A program made the translations under genes and the position numbers. DNA of 64,000 bases, from positions 6,464,501-6,528,500 of the forward strand of contig NC_066595.1 in the NCBI RefSeq assembly GCF_905475345.1, read 5' to 3'. Below the pieces are notes generated by a model that had not been told where the DNA came from, made no database searches, and saw nothing but the letters and a program-made list of their open reading frames with translations. The number at the start of each line of letters is the position of its first letter. Within the stretch, counting starts at the first letter, position 1. Below, in pieces: positions 26,771 to 39,120 of the stretch. The DNA comes from Vespula vulgaris. Its lineage: Eukaryota; Arthropoda; Insecta; Hymenoptera; Vespidae.

Positions 26771-27664
26771 AAACAGATATACATTGGCGCAGGCGTTGCT
26801 CGAAACTCCGCCTTTCTTTCATTACGCTTTTATCATAGTATCTAATTTAATGAACATTGATGACTAATAACTCGTTCTTCAACGGTCTCGAAAGATAATT
26901 CTCTCCCTCTTTATATCCTCGACATATTGAAAGGTGTGATAATAAACGATTATCTATCACTTGAAATAGCTATTTAAAAATTCTTTCGAATCTTTAGGTT
27001 GAAATCAATATACGTGTCTCTTGTATATTGTCCTCGTATATAACTTTCGTCGTTCAAACAATAATCGAATTAATTGACTTGTAATTGATAACGAAAAAAG
27101 GAAAAATAATAAGAAGAAAGAAAACGGAATAATATCGTTCGCTATAAAGATACGTAATAAGAAATTCTCTCTCTTTCTCTCTCTCTCTTCGACTTTACGA
27201 TATTTAACAATAAAAACGTATAATAAAAAATGATATAGAAAAATAAAGGAGAAAGAAAGGGAAAGAATATTCATAAATTATTACGAAGTTGCGTATTCTT
27301 TGACAAAAAATAAAACGAGACGAAAAAAATAAATAAATAAGTAAAAAGAGAATAAAAGAAAAGAAATATCCAACTTGATAGGGATATTCAGAATGATTTT
27401 TTAGACATTAACATGATTCTTTAACATTTTTTTATGGAAGCAAGGAAAGTTGGAATATCTCAAATATTGATTTACCTTTCGCTATTCGTGAATCTTAGCT
27501 ATGACGATTCTTTAAAGTTCGATTTTTTAAAGTTCGAAGTATACCAAAGAGTTATATCATTGAAACAAGACGTATTTAAGTAAATAGATATATATGATGT
27601 ATATATGTACGTACGTACGTATGTGTGTGTGCATAAGAACGAACGATGTTCGTTCGAAACTTAA

Positions 27665-27665
<1 letters not shown>

Positions 27666-27709
<44 letters not shown>

Positions 27710-27732
27710 AAGAAAGAGAAAAAGAGAGAAAA

Positions 27733-27772
<40 letters not shown>
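27666..27772. repeat. (GA)n microsatellites
   Basis: Two GA runs joined by an aaag-rich bridge. Confidence 0.9.
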
Positions 27773-27812
27773 GATATAAAAAAAAAGATTGAAAAAAGAA
27801 AAGAAATTAGAA

Positions 27813-27901
27813 CGTTTGCGTAGCAATAGCAGTAGCAATAACAGCAGCAGCAATAGCAGCAACAACAGCAGCAACAACAGAAGCAGCAACAGCAGCAGCC
27901 G
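27813..27901. repeat. (CAG)/(CAA)n trinucleotide repeat
   Basis: agcaatagcagtagcaataa and following units. Such CAG/CAA mixes often lie in insect coding exons; one plus frame stays open to 28008. Confidence 0.8.
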
Positions 27902-28379
27902 GTGGCACGACCTCTTCGGGCCGGCCGATAACTCCGACTGACTCGACAGAAAAATCAGGCACTCTGTTATCACTACCACGTCTGCGTCAATCCATAGTTA
28001 TCTTTTAAACTTGTCGGGATAATGATAAGTATTTAGAAATTCAATAGAATGATGTTAAACACGTTGGAACCTACATGAACATATATTATGAACGTACTTA
28101 CATATATACATACATATATATGCATAGATATATTTATTAATTGCATTGAATTAAAACGTTCGACATTTTGAGATCGACGAGTTCCAAATTCGCAATCGAA
28201 GAAATGTTTTTTCTTTTTTTTCTATTATTTTTCTTTTCTTTCTTTTTTTTCTGAAAGAAAATAAAACAGAAAGACATTTAAGAAGGTAAACAGAAAGACA
28301 GGAATAGTTGTATTACTGAAAAAAGATCACGAATCTGTATGCACTCACATTACCGTTATCGCGTTTGTTTTCCTTGATG

Positions 28380-28464
28380 GAACGCAACGCAAAGTAACGC
28401 AAAGCAACGCAACGTAACGCAACGCAACGCAATGCAACGCAACGCAACGCAACGCAACGCAACG
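28380..28464. repeat. Pentamer minisatellite (AACGC)n
   Basis: About 17 units of AACGC with variants AAAGC, AAAGT, AATGC and AACGT, keeping the 5-bp register. It is CpG-bearing in an AT-rich setting. Confidence 0.9.
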
Positions 28465-28528
28465 AGTGAGGCTGTGTAAATGCCAGCTAGATAACGGGCT
28501 GCCGTCTGGGAGCAACTACTCAAAGAGA

Positions 28529-28568
<40 letters not shown>

Positions 28569-28922
28569 CAAATAAGAAAACGGTACATCACGATTTAAAA
28601 AATAAAAAAAAAAAAATTGTCGTACAAGAATAAATCATTGTTTTTTTCTATATCGATATTTATCCATTATATCGATTAATACACGTCTCTGATGAAAATG
28701 TAAAAAAATAGTATTGTAAAAAAAATATCGAATGGACGGCCGATGGATTCCGATCATAAGAGTGACGTCATTTGAGCGACGCCAACCAGGGTTCCTACAT
28801 TATTACGAGAAGGGACTATTTGACCCCACTCATTGTTTCTAATCCCACAATAAATTGAAGCAGCTGTACTGGCAATTGATACAAATTTACGTACAGTCCG
28901 ACACATAAAGCGTGTGATCTTA

Positions 28923-28926
<4 letters not shown>

Positions 28927-28969
<43 letters not shown>
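28927..28969. repeat. (GA)n microsatellite
   Basis: About 21 uninterrupted GA units. Confidence 0.95.
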
Positions 28970-28972
<3 letters not shown>

Positions 28973-30309
28973 CGTTCGAGTTCAGAGGTTTTTCTTTCTC
29001 TTTCTCTTTTTCTCTCCATCATACGTTGATCGAATAGCCGCTCTTCTCTTTAATTTATTTATTTTTCCTCTTATCACCACCGCCATTCGTTTCTCCCATC
29101 TGGCCAGTTTTTATCCAGATGTAACAACTTATTTCGTTATATCAAACCCGTTGGCGATTTACAATGGAATAGTAAAAAAAATTATATGTATAAAAAAAAA
29201 AAAAAGGATTGTAATCGTCACATACGACGCTTTAATAAAAATCGTCAGTTTTTAAATAAAATCTCGCGCGTTACGATCGAATCGAACGAATTAGCGAGTT
29301 TTTCCTCCCTTTTTTTTTCTTTTTCTGTTTAATCTAATATCCTCTCGAATTTCCTTTCCTCCGTCGGGGGTTGTTTTGAATTTTAAGAAGATTCCTGTCC
29401 CGTTCTCAATCTCACCTTTCTATCTATCTCCTTCTTTCTTTTAAACGATCGACAAAGAGTCCGGTTTGGAAGGTCGGACCAAACTAAAATTCCATCGGTT
29501 GGTATGGTTTCTCTCTCTCTCTCTCTCTCTTTTTCTCGTACATCACCTTAAAGCCATAGAGACACACGCCGTGAACACATGTAACGACAATGGACATTAC
29601 ATATGCCAGAGACGAGACGTCTCTTACCCTCCCTCCATCTTTTTCTACACGCCATATCACTCCCTTTTCTCCTCTCTTCTCTCTTTCCTTTTATCCCATA
29701 CTTCTCCTCTCCTTTCTTTTTCCTTTTCTTTTTTCTTTTTCTTTTCCTTTTTTTTTCTTCTTTTTACTGTCATAATTTCTTGCCTCTTTTGCCCGAAGTT
29801 GACATCAGCGTCACGTACCAGACTTCCTACGAACAGTGTGCTTTCTTGAATACCTAAAGTCCCTTTCATATACGTTTACCCCCTCGCTAAAGGATCACGA
29901 ATATATTTTTCGAGTTTTCTCTCTCTTTCTCTCTTTCTTTTTCTCTATCGAAAATGATCGTTTCATTCTCTTAACGTTCTTCGATCGTAAAAAAGTTTTC
30001 TTTACCTTGATCTCGTCTCGATTAAAAAAAAGAAAAGAAAAATAAAAAGAAAGAAAAAAAAGACGAAGAGGAAGAAGAAGAAGAAGAAGGAGAAATAAAG
30101 AAACTGGAAGGAAACAAGTATCTCGTTAAAAAATTGTTCAACGGCTCGAGAAAGTCGAGGTGTCGCAACCCCCTATTGAATTCGAGACATCGTCGATCGA
30201 TCGAAGGGAGCTCGATCGTATTGGAAAAAGAAGTGTGTCATTCAGACTTCGAGAAACTCGACCTATCTCCTTGTCTTCGAGATATCGCACGTGCGCGAAT
30301 GTAAGAACG

Positions 30310-30545
30310 TACTTACGATATGTATATACGAAATGTATACACGAAATCTATATACAAAATGTACGTACGTGTGTAAGAAATGTATATATAAAATGTATGT
30401 GTATATATAAAATATAAGTGTGTATATATATATATATATATGTATGTATGAAATATAAGTGGATATGTATATATGCACGAAATGTATATAAGAAATGTAT
30501 GTACGTATGTACAAAATGTACGAAATATACATATGTATGTATGTA
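30310..30545. repeat. Imperfect minisatellite of 12-16 bp units
   Basis: Units of the form acgaaatgtatat/ataaaatgtatat recur about 14 times with a (TA)n core. Minus-strand Tyr/Ile/His frames are artefacts of this repeat. Confidence 0.75.
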
Positions 30546-30822
30546 TGTATGTATATAGTATATACGCACGTTGTACATAATTCGAGAGATCGCGAGGGAG
30601 CATGCGTTGTCCTTTTCTTTGCGCATTTCACTTTTCTACAGCTGCTGCTCGAGCATGATACTTATTCGCGTTCGTTCACGATGCGTTCGCTACGATGAAT
30701 TATTTTACGTCGACAAAGACGACGTATCGAAATTTTTGCAAACTCGAGAAATTTACATGTGACAGCTGATCTTGCATCACGATTTTCGTTACTACGAATC
30801 ACCTGCTAACTTTTCTTTTTCC

Positions 30823-30865
<43 letters not shown>

Positions 30866-30876
30866 TATATATATAT
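30823..30876. repeat. (TAA)n then (TA)n
   Basis: About 13 taa units followed by ta units. Confidence 0.9.
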
Positions 30877-31968
30877 ATTTTTTTTGTTATTTTTGAACCG
30901 ATCGAATTCGTAGTTTAGATATAATCGAACTGATCACTTTCATTTCGTTTGTTAAAAATAATCAAAAAATTTTGTCAAACGGATACTGATATACATACAT
31001 CTATATTCTCTCTCGCGAAAAATATCGATTAAAATCGAGCACACAATGAATCAATTTATATTGCATCGAATTATCATCTATCACATCGAGACGAGTTATC
31101 CGATATTTTTTTTCTAATATCTATAACAGTTCTATCATAAATTATTCAACATTATTTCAACTTTATTTACAAAGAATCAATAGCTACTCTATTTCTCAAT
31201 TTTTAATTTTCGTTTTTTCTAACGTCATATCAAATCAAAGATCTGAATCGAGTCTCAATAATTTCCATCGAATCTAATCGATTAATTAAAAAGAAAAGAA
31301 AAACAAGAGTAACATTTTACTGCGATTATATTTTTTTTACTAAAGAGAAAAAAAAGAAAAAGAAAAAGAAAAAGAAAAAGAAAGAAGCAAATAAAATAAA
31401 GAATCATATCCAATAATTAATTTTCGCTTCTTTCATCGTGATTTACTGTAATTATTTAAAAGAATATTTCAACGAGGAATTCGATGTGCGAATCTTCGGT
31501 ATTTGCACTTAATTTCCCTTTAAGGCGAGCCCTAGCACGTTTACGAACACTTTGCCTCTTCAGCAAAACGCACGAGCGTGCACTATTTCGTTCGTGTACG
31601 TGTAGATAAGTGTATGTCTAGGTATGTATGCGTATTGAATCACAAATAAAGCTTCACATACGAACTCGGTACTAACTAGTGCCAATATATGCATGTATGT
31701 GTGCAGCCTTTGAACGAGTGCACTCTTGTACAGTCCGTACGATAAGCAAATGTACATTCGATCGATCGTTTTCATATCTCGAAGATGAAAGATATATTAT
31801 AATAAAGATTCTTATTCTTTCGATTATTCATTCGTTTTAAGTAAATTGATAGTACGTTGATGACATGAATATTAAAAAAAAAAAAAAGAAAAGAAAAAAA
31901 AACAGTTTACTTGTAGCATTTTATTTTTTTTTCCACGATTAAATTGAGTATGTCGGAAGATTATTAGA

Positions 31969-31972
<4 letters not shown>

Positions 31973-32003
<31 letters not shown>
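31973..32003. repeat. (GT)n microsatellite
   Basis: About 14 GT units. Confidence 0.9.
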
Positions 32004-32005
<2 letters not shown>

Positions 32006-32194
32006 AGATGTGTGTGTACAGATGTGTATGCAAAGAGATGTATCTCTATTTTTGTCTTTTAAGTAATATCTTTTTTAGATCTATAAAATTGTTTTTATAC
32101 GGCGGTTAAATGGCGATATTAGTTCCAAATTTTTCTAGATAATATTTATGAGACGTGTTTTAATATAATGATTAAATTTAATATATTGAAAGAT

Positions 32195-32239
<45 letters not shown>

Positions 32240-32625
32240 GTATATTTTTTTTAATATTCTTTTTTACTCTTTTTCTTTTTTCTTTTTCTTTAATCGTATA
32301 GACTGGTTTCTTTACGTCGTTAAAATAAAGATATTTATTAAGCAATATTTGCTAAAAAGATATTTATAAGACGTACTTTAAGATTGAATATAATACTGCT
32401 AAATATCAATACATACATATATACATATATACATATATATAAAATATACATATTATACAATATATATATAACATACATATTATATAATATATAATATATA
32501 TATATATATATACATATCATTTTGTTCATTTGTTTCGTTAAAATAATAAAATGAAGAAAACTAGAAATAATAGTTTAGAAGACACTTAGATACAGAATGT
32601 TTGTAAAAGAGGGAAATCGAGAGAC

Positions 32626-32742
32626 GCAAAGAAGAAGAAGAAGACGTGGAAGAAGGAGAAGGAGAAGGAGAAGGAGAAGGAGGAGGAGGAGGAGAAAGAG
32701 GAGGAGGAGGAGGAGAAAGAGGAGGAGGAGGAGGAGAAGGAG
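32626..32742. repeat. (GAAGGA)n/(GGA)n polypurine tract
   Basis: aag units grade into gga units; the minus strand reads Ser/Pro-rich. Confidence 0.85.
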
Positions 32743-33608
32743 CATTCGTTCGAGTGTCCCGCGTATCGAAAGATAAATTATACAGTCGAAAGAGCATCAT
32801 CGACGACGAACGATAGGTCGAAGGCGAAAGTTTCCTTCGTTCGCTTTCTCCTCGAGATGATGTCGGAGTCTCTCGAGGACCGAAACGAAAAATATAATTA
32901 CCGATATCGTCGTCGTCATCGTCGTCGTCGTCGTCGATGAACGAAAGAAAATGAAAGAAGATGAGGAAGAAGAAGACGAGAAAGAGAACGAAAAAAAAGG
33001 AGGAAGTTGAATTCATCGAAAGCATCTACTTTTTCTTTCAATTCAAAATATATCGTCAATATTGCTAAACACCTGTCGTAATTTAACGATCATCTATTTT
33101 CATGAGCTGATGTAATGTCTTCCTCGAGGGTCATAGAACAAAAAAAAAAAAAAAGACAGAAAGAAAACAAGAACAAAAAAAAAGAAAAATCCTAAAGACA
33201 TCATCGAAATTTAACGAAGAGATAAACATTCGAATTTGATTTCGTAGAGACAAAATTAAATTAAAAGTCGCGATGTTACTTATATAAAATAAGCAACCCA
33301 TGTATCTATTTATTTCCTTCGAAATCCTTCGAAATAAAATTTTGGAGCGAGCAGATCAATTTCTAAATGTAATAATAATGGACGGACACGTATCGTAGAA
33401 TTTCATCGATAAGATTAAACGGTAATGAGATATAAACTTTCTCCTCGTTGTTCGATCTCTTTATATTTTTATAAGACGAGATCCCATCTAATTTCCCTCA
33501 TTTGACTTCCCTTATCGTTGTACTAAAATTCTTATCTTACGATATTTTACGACGGCAAACGAATCCACGTTACAGTTGATAACTTTTATTGTCGAAGTAA
33601 CGATCAAT

Positions 33609-33626
33609 ATATACATATACATATAC

Positions 33627-33676
<50 letters not shown>
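33609..33676. repeat. (ATAC)/(TA)n microsatellite
   Basis: acatat steps then about 20 TA units. Confidence 0.9.
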
Positions 33677-33677
<1 letters not shown>

Positions 33678-34930
33678 TATCTATGAACGATATTTATTGG
33701 ATTTGTCACGAAAGTTCATCATGCTTATTTTCCACGAACATATCTATGTACTTGCTTACGTACATACGTATCGAAACGTACAATGTAACAAAAATACAAT
33801 TAGTAACATAGCTAACGATACGATGAGAACATATTAACTTCTCGTTCGTATATTCGAACTAAAATATTTCGTCGACGTATTATAAATGTTTTCTTGACTC
33901 CTTTTTCTTTTTTTTTCTTTTTTCTTTTACTTTTAATTCGTTGATTTACGATCGAAGATGGAACGATACGAAGACTCATTACGAACTTCCCGGACAACGC
34001 AATACAATTAAATCACGTACGTTAAGTACGTATAAACTAGTATAATGATTCTCGCATATAAACGTGTCTTCCTTCTCGCGATATCGCAAAAGAGTTTCTT
34101 TCTCTCTCTCTCTCTCTCTCTCCTTCTTTCTCTTTTTCTCTCTTTGCTCGTTCTCGACTATAACGATGATGACGATGACGACGATGACGATGACGTTCGT
34201 CGAGTCACTCAGTAGAATCGGTCAAAGTATGCTTGGAAGACGTTATGCTAGAACGATCATATATTTAAACTCTGCGATTGGTCGATTCGCTTTAAACGTG
34301 ATGCTCTCAAGTGGTTAAAGAGTTGACGCTGATATCTAATGACAAGCGCCTCGTTGTGTTGGCCATAGTCGGCCGACGAGCAATTACACAATTCACCTAT
34401 AATAACAGATATATTCAATCGGATAGAACAGCAATAAACTACGAATGCGATTCGTTTTGTATTGATCAACAAATTTTCCAAGGTTTCGACCTTTCATTGT
34501 TTGTTGACAATTTTACGAAAACGTTTGTCCGTAACGCTTTCTAATTTTTCTTCTTTCTTTCTTTCTTTCTTTCTTTCTTTTCTTTCTATTCTTTTAATTC
34601 TTTCTTTCTTTTTATTTCTTTCTGTTTCTTTTTTTTCCCCTCTGTTTGTTATTGCCGTATCTATGAATTAAATTTATCCGAAGGTCAGACCAAGAGACTA
34701 GTTCTCTTAGCATATATACATATGTACTTATGTATATAGCGCAGAATTATTTTTAAATGAGATATAAAATAAAAGTAGAAATGAAACGTACGAGATTTTA
34801 TGTGATAAAATCTGTTACGTAAATATATGCTCATAAATACAATATAAAATAAAATATTAATATTAAGTAATACACACACACACACATATATATATATACA
34901 CATGTATAAAAAAAGAATATTAATATTAAA

Positions 34931-35830
34931 TATACAGGATGTCCTCCAAAACTCGTTTGACCCAAACTATTCAGGAGCGTATCGATGGGATTTCTTAACA
35001 ACGATTTTTTAACAGCAAATTTTAATATCAAAAAAACGAAAAAATAACGCACCAGGCGAAACTCAAAAACAACGAATATATTCTTTTAACTTGGCGTCAG
35101 AATTTCGAACGTCATTCAAAGATACAATAACTTGGAACATACTTCAAATACAAGTGTTCAGAATGGCGCACGTCTTGATCGTGCTATGAGTCAGATTCAG
35201 CATGGATTTTTCCATTTGTTTACATTAATTGTCATCGACCAAATGTAGCAATAAAGAGATTCACTGAGTTACGAAACCTGCAATATTTTTTACGATTACA
35301 ACAATAAAAATTTGTAAAGGACGCGAAAGACGATTTTAAGTATGAAAATATTCTCGAATAGGCGACATCGAACTCGTAAAATCTTACAAAAAAGGATTCA
35401 TTGAAAGGGATTAGGCGAAACAGGCTATTTGAGTTTACAATATCGCGTGGGACGTTGAGACGAAAAAATACTATACTGGTTAGGAGCAAAAATGAGCAGT
35501 CATCCACCCACCCGTGTAAATAGATAAAAACTCTCCTTCTCTCTCGTAATCATTTATAAATGTATAAGTTCTGTTATCAGTTAAATTAAATGATAAAAAA
35601 CTAATCGTGTTAGATTATTTCAGGTCAATTTCATCGTATTTAAACCTATTAAAGGCTAAGTGGATCGTTTATGTCTTGTATGTTAAGCACCCGGACGACC
35701 AATTTCAAGGCCCTCTAGCATCGTAAGTTGGTCGCCGTGGTTATTGTTTCTTATTAAAAAGTTGTTCTACGAGGTATCCTTGATATACGCTCCTGATATA
35801 TGGGTCAAACTTTTTGGGACACTCGATATA
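34931..35830. mobile_element. MITE-like element with long terminal inverted repeats (~900 bp)
   Basis: The left end (acaggatgtcctccaaaact..gtttgaccc..caggagcgtat) is the inverse of the right end (atacgctcctgatata..gggtcaaac..gggacactcga). The imperfect inverted repeat extends 60 to perhaps 90 bp inward on each side. Both tips lie in TA-rich flanks, but no clean target duplication can be set. The interior has no transposase-like frame, so it is non-autonomous. The family is not recognised. Confidence 0.7.
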
Positions 35831-35944
35831 TGAATACTAAAACTTATAACGTAAAATACTATTACTAGTAATATAAAATTACTACTACTATTAATGATAA
35901 TAATAAATGAAAATAATATATAGAATAATATAATATAATATAAT

Positions 35945-35992
35945 TTAAATATTCGTACAATATCTCCATAGTTCTACTGTACGAATATTTAA
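35945..35992. repeat. Hairpin with 15-bp perfect arms
   Basis: TTAAATATTCGTACA at 35945-35959 is exactly inverted as TGTACGAATATTTAA at 35978-35992, with an 18-nt loop. The right arm and its downstream flank (gattctcactg) match the end of the element at 47645-47718, so this is likely a related MITE relic. Confidence 0.6.
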
Positions 35993-36243
35993 GATTCTCA
36001 CTGCTTATTTAGTATTGTTTAACAAGTATATATATATATATATATATACCTATATAATATAATAAATGGAATATTATAATCTTATATTATAATAATACTA
36101 AAAAACAGATTAAAACGATATGTACAAACATTAAAAGTATATAAATAATAATATAATATAATATAGTATAATATAATATATATAATAAATAGAACATTAT
36201 AATTTTATATTATAACAGTACTAAACAAAATTAATATAATATA

Positions 36244-36274
<31 letters not shown>

Positions 36275-36525
36275 TATATCTCATGTATATCTGTAAACAA
36301 AACTTCATTCACTCAGTTGTAAAAAAAAAAAAAGAGAAAAAAAAGAAAAGAAAAAGAAAAAAGAGTCAAAGGAAATGAAAGAGTCGCGATAGTTTACGAT
36401 CGTTCATTGCATTGTCACCATCATCGTTGTTATACGTTCGTACATACGTGGTTCGACCGACAAGATTGAAATACCACGGCGTATGGCTTTTCAGCGTGCA
36501 TCACAAAGAGAAGCCTTCCGTGGAA

Positions 36526-36880
36526 AAGAAGAAGAAGAAGAAGAAAAAAAGAAAAAGAAGAAGACGAAGAAGAAGAAGAAGAAGAAGACGAAGAAGACGA
36601 AGAAGACGAAGAAGACGAAGAAAATGAAGAAGAAGCGGCGGCCATGACGGCTTTTGCTGGGATGAGTTGCACGAAGGGGTCAAAGGCCGAAAGCCCGCTC
36701 CGATGAGCTCGCTCGACGCGATAAATACTCTCCGAGCGAGGAGGACCCTTCTTCTTCTTCTTCTTTTTCCTCTTTTTCTTTTTTTTCCTCTTCTTCTTCT
36801 TATTCTTCTTCTTCTTCTTTTTCTTCTTTTTCTTCTTCTTTCTCTTTCTCTTCCTCCTCCTCCTCCTCTTCCTCTTCATT
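36526..36880. repeat. Opposed (GAA)n and (TTC)n arrays
   Basis: A polypurine array is followed by a polypyrimidine array on the same strand, so each transcript could fold into a long purine-pyrimidine hairpin. Open frames here (poly-K, poly-S, poly-L) are repeat translations. Confidence 0.85.
36633..36745. other. CpG-rich unique core between mirror-image GAA and TTC tracts
   Basis: Between (GAA)n at 36526-36632 and (TTC)n at 36746-36880 lies a CpG-rich core. It contains a hairpin CTCGCTCG (36708-36715) / CGAGCGAG (36733-36740) with a loop holding ataaatac. No coding exon is recognised. Confidence 0.5.
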
Positions 36881-37320
36881 TTACATCTTCGACCGAACAA
36901 CGATACTCGCGAAAACAAAATTCGAAAATACTAATCGATACATTCGACGTCTGATTTGTTTAAAAAGAAAAAAAAAAGAAGAAGAAGAAAAAGTACGTAC
37001 GTTATAAAAAAGCTTCATACGTTTCTTCGAAAATATCTAAAATTTTTAACGAAAACGCGAATAGACATTTTAATAAAAATATGAAATTGTTTGATCAAAG
37101 AAGTAACTATTATTGGTATTCTGTAACTACACACATACACACATATCGGAATTTAATAGGAATTTAAGAAACTTTATTGTTAGAAAGAAGTTATATTCCA
37201 ATGATTCGACGATTTTTCATTTTTTAAAGAAACTATCGACGCAATGTCCATCCTGCGATCTCGTAAGTCATCGAGAAAGGAACGGTCTCTCTCTAGGTGA
37301 AACCACGTAACAATTACCAA

Positions 37321-37420
37321 CACCGGTGTGCAGGAGCGAGTTCTATATAAATACATCGTTTCCTTAAACCACCACGTGCCGGAAACCGGAATTCTAGGCA
37401 AAAGCACGACCGGTCGTGCG
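37321..37420. promoter_or_regulatory. Promoter-like patch with TATA box and 16-bp palindrome
   Basis: It holds the palindrome caccggtg (37321), a plus-strand TATATAAATA (37344-37353), an E-box cacgtg (37372) and a perfect 16-bp palindrome GCACGACCGGTCGTGC (37404-37419). The patch is clearly less AT-rich than its flanks. No downstream coding exon could be identified. Confidence 0.3.
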
Positions 37421-37478
37421 TGATATCTCACGAGCATGTTTTATCCAACATAGTATACACACACACACACACACACAG

Positions 37479-37509
<31 letters not shown>

Positions 37510-38529
37510 TAGGTATGTAGTTATATATATACATACATAGATATGTATTTATGTGTGGTAGCAGTTACACGGGTTACTTTTCATCCTCGATTTAAGACTC
37601 GAGCATCTCGAGTTTAAAGTATACGTATGTATATATCGTGTTTTCTATGATACAATACCATTACGAACGTAAATTTTCTTAAATCTTCCTAGTATCAAGA
37701 TCTAATTGGGATCTGAATTATATCGAATGAAAAATATAGACTCATATATGAAACTATAATGGCTAATGTGCTAAGAAATACATAAGTTAGTTGAAATTTT
37801 CAACGAACACCTCGTATAATTCGTATGATAACGAATTTGTTCAAAGTATTTAACACAGCAGGGGGTGACGAGAAATTGTTCAACCGCTCAAGGATAACTG
37901 GAATGTCGAAGGATTCGAAACTATACTATTAAATGTCTAAGTTGTTGGGTTTAATCCCACATACGCTTACGACCAGCTCTATCTGATCGTCTTTCGTTAT
38001 AACGAATACGAACTCTCTTTCATTCGATAAACATAGAACGAAGGGGAGAGAGAAAGATATATATATATATATATACATACGAGAGAGAGAGAGAGAGAAA
38101 GAGAAAGAAATAGAGAGTGAATAAAATAAAATAAAATAAAATAAAATATAAAAATAATTCGAGAAGGAACGAACGAATTTAACAGGGAACACGCGATATA
38201 ATACGAGGGCAATTTAAAACATTCATGGCTCTTTCTTCTTCTTCTTCTTTTTTTTTTTTTAAACATATAAATCTCATTGGAAACACATAGTTAAGCGAGA
38301 AAGAAAAGCCGTGAATAATTTTTCAAATTATCTTAAAAAATATCAGTATTAGACTATATTTCATTTAATTAATGGTCAACGATCATAATTTAAGTATTTC
38401 ATTAGTAGTCGTAATTAATACGATTAAGTTTTTATTGTTACGTTATATGGTTTGAAATTAACGTTTGTTTCTGTTAATTTTAATAGTTGTTTTTTTTTAT
38501 TATTAATATAAAAATTAACCGAAAGGATA

Positions 38530-39120
38530 AGTAAGATGAATAAACGATTTTCTGTGGAATAGTTAGTCAATGATTTTGTTCTTTAATAAAACGATTGAAT
38601 GATTTATGTGTTTACGGATTTCGTTCTATAATAAAACGATTCAATGATATAAAATGTATCTATGAAGTACAGGATGAGACAAAAGTATTTCAGTGATATA
38701 ATAAAAAAAAAAGAAGAAAAGAAAAGAAATCAAAATTTTACTCTTTCTCGATATCAAAAGCTAATTTTCTTTTTTTCTTTCTTTCTTCGGATTATAAAAG
38801 TGCAAAAGTCTGAACTATTACGTTGTTCGTTGTTAAAATGGATACAAACAAAAAAAAGAGTTTTGTGAAGGAGTGATCGATTTTTTACGTCACGTAAAAA
38901 CTTTTGGTCCACCCTGTAGCTCGTCAATAAGACACAGCATGTGAACGAATAAAACGTTTCAGTGATTTTAAAAGTTAACTACTTAGCAATTAGATTTTGT
39001 TTTCTAATGAAGAGATTCAATGATTTATGAGTCTACGAAATAATTCGTGATCAATGATTATTGTTCTATAACAAAACCCTTGAATAATACAAAATGTATG
39101 AAGTAGTATTCGTCAATAGC
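38530..39120. repeat. Degenerate tandem repeat interrupted by the 247-bp MITE
   Basis: Related blocks of roughly 50-65 nt (attttgttctttaataaaac, gattcaatgatttatg, gtttacg) recur at about 38570, 38615, 38985 and 39050. The phrase aaaatgta..tatgaag occurs on both sides of the MITE insertion. It is an old minisatellite or a decayed repeat. Confidence 0.5.
38670..38916. mobile_element. MITE with mariner/Tc1-like terminal repeats (247 bp)
   Basis: The left tip reads caggatgagacaaaagtatt and the right tip, inverted, cagggtggaccaaaagtttt. Each is flanked by TA, as expected for an IS630-Tc1-mariner target duplication. Inside, an ATG at about 38838 opens a short frame MDTNKKKSFVKE then stop, which might be the remnant of a transposase start (inference). 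The element sits inside an older degenerate repeat. Confidence 0.65.

Larger units (their letters stand above)
28020..34930. other. No recognised gene: AT-rich DNA with repeats
   Basis: Outside the listed repeats the DNA is unique and AT-rich, with CpG-bearing patches at 28730-28900, 30130-30300 and 31490-31760. A 34150-34500 patch with Asp-type gat/gac triplets and unique sequence has open frames on both strands, but none begins with ATG or resembles a known protein. Confidence 0.5.

Noticed and set aside
28380..28464. AACGC array considered as a CRISPR-like array
   Set aside because: It is a simple tandem pentamer with no spacers, in a eukaryotic genome.
34311..34544. 77-codon plus frame with ordinary composition
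   Set aside because: It starts at GTG and an equally long antisense frame overlaps it; no family match.
36430..36918. Poly-Lys and poly-Ser frames
   Set aside because: They are direct translations of the opposed GAA/TTC arrays.
37945..37985. gggtttaatccc-type segment considered as a tRNA T-arm
   Set aside because: No matching acceptor, D or anticodon stems could be drawn around it; no convincing tRNA was found anywhere in the window.
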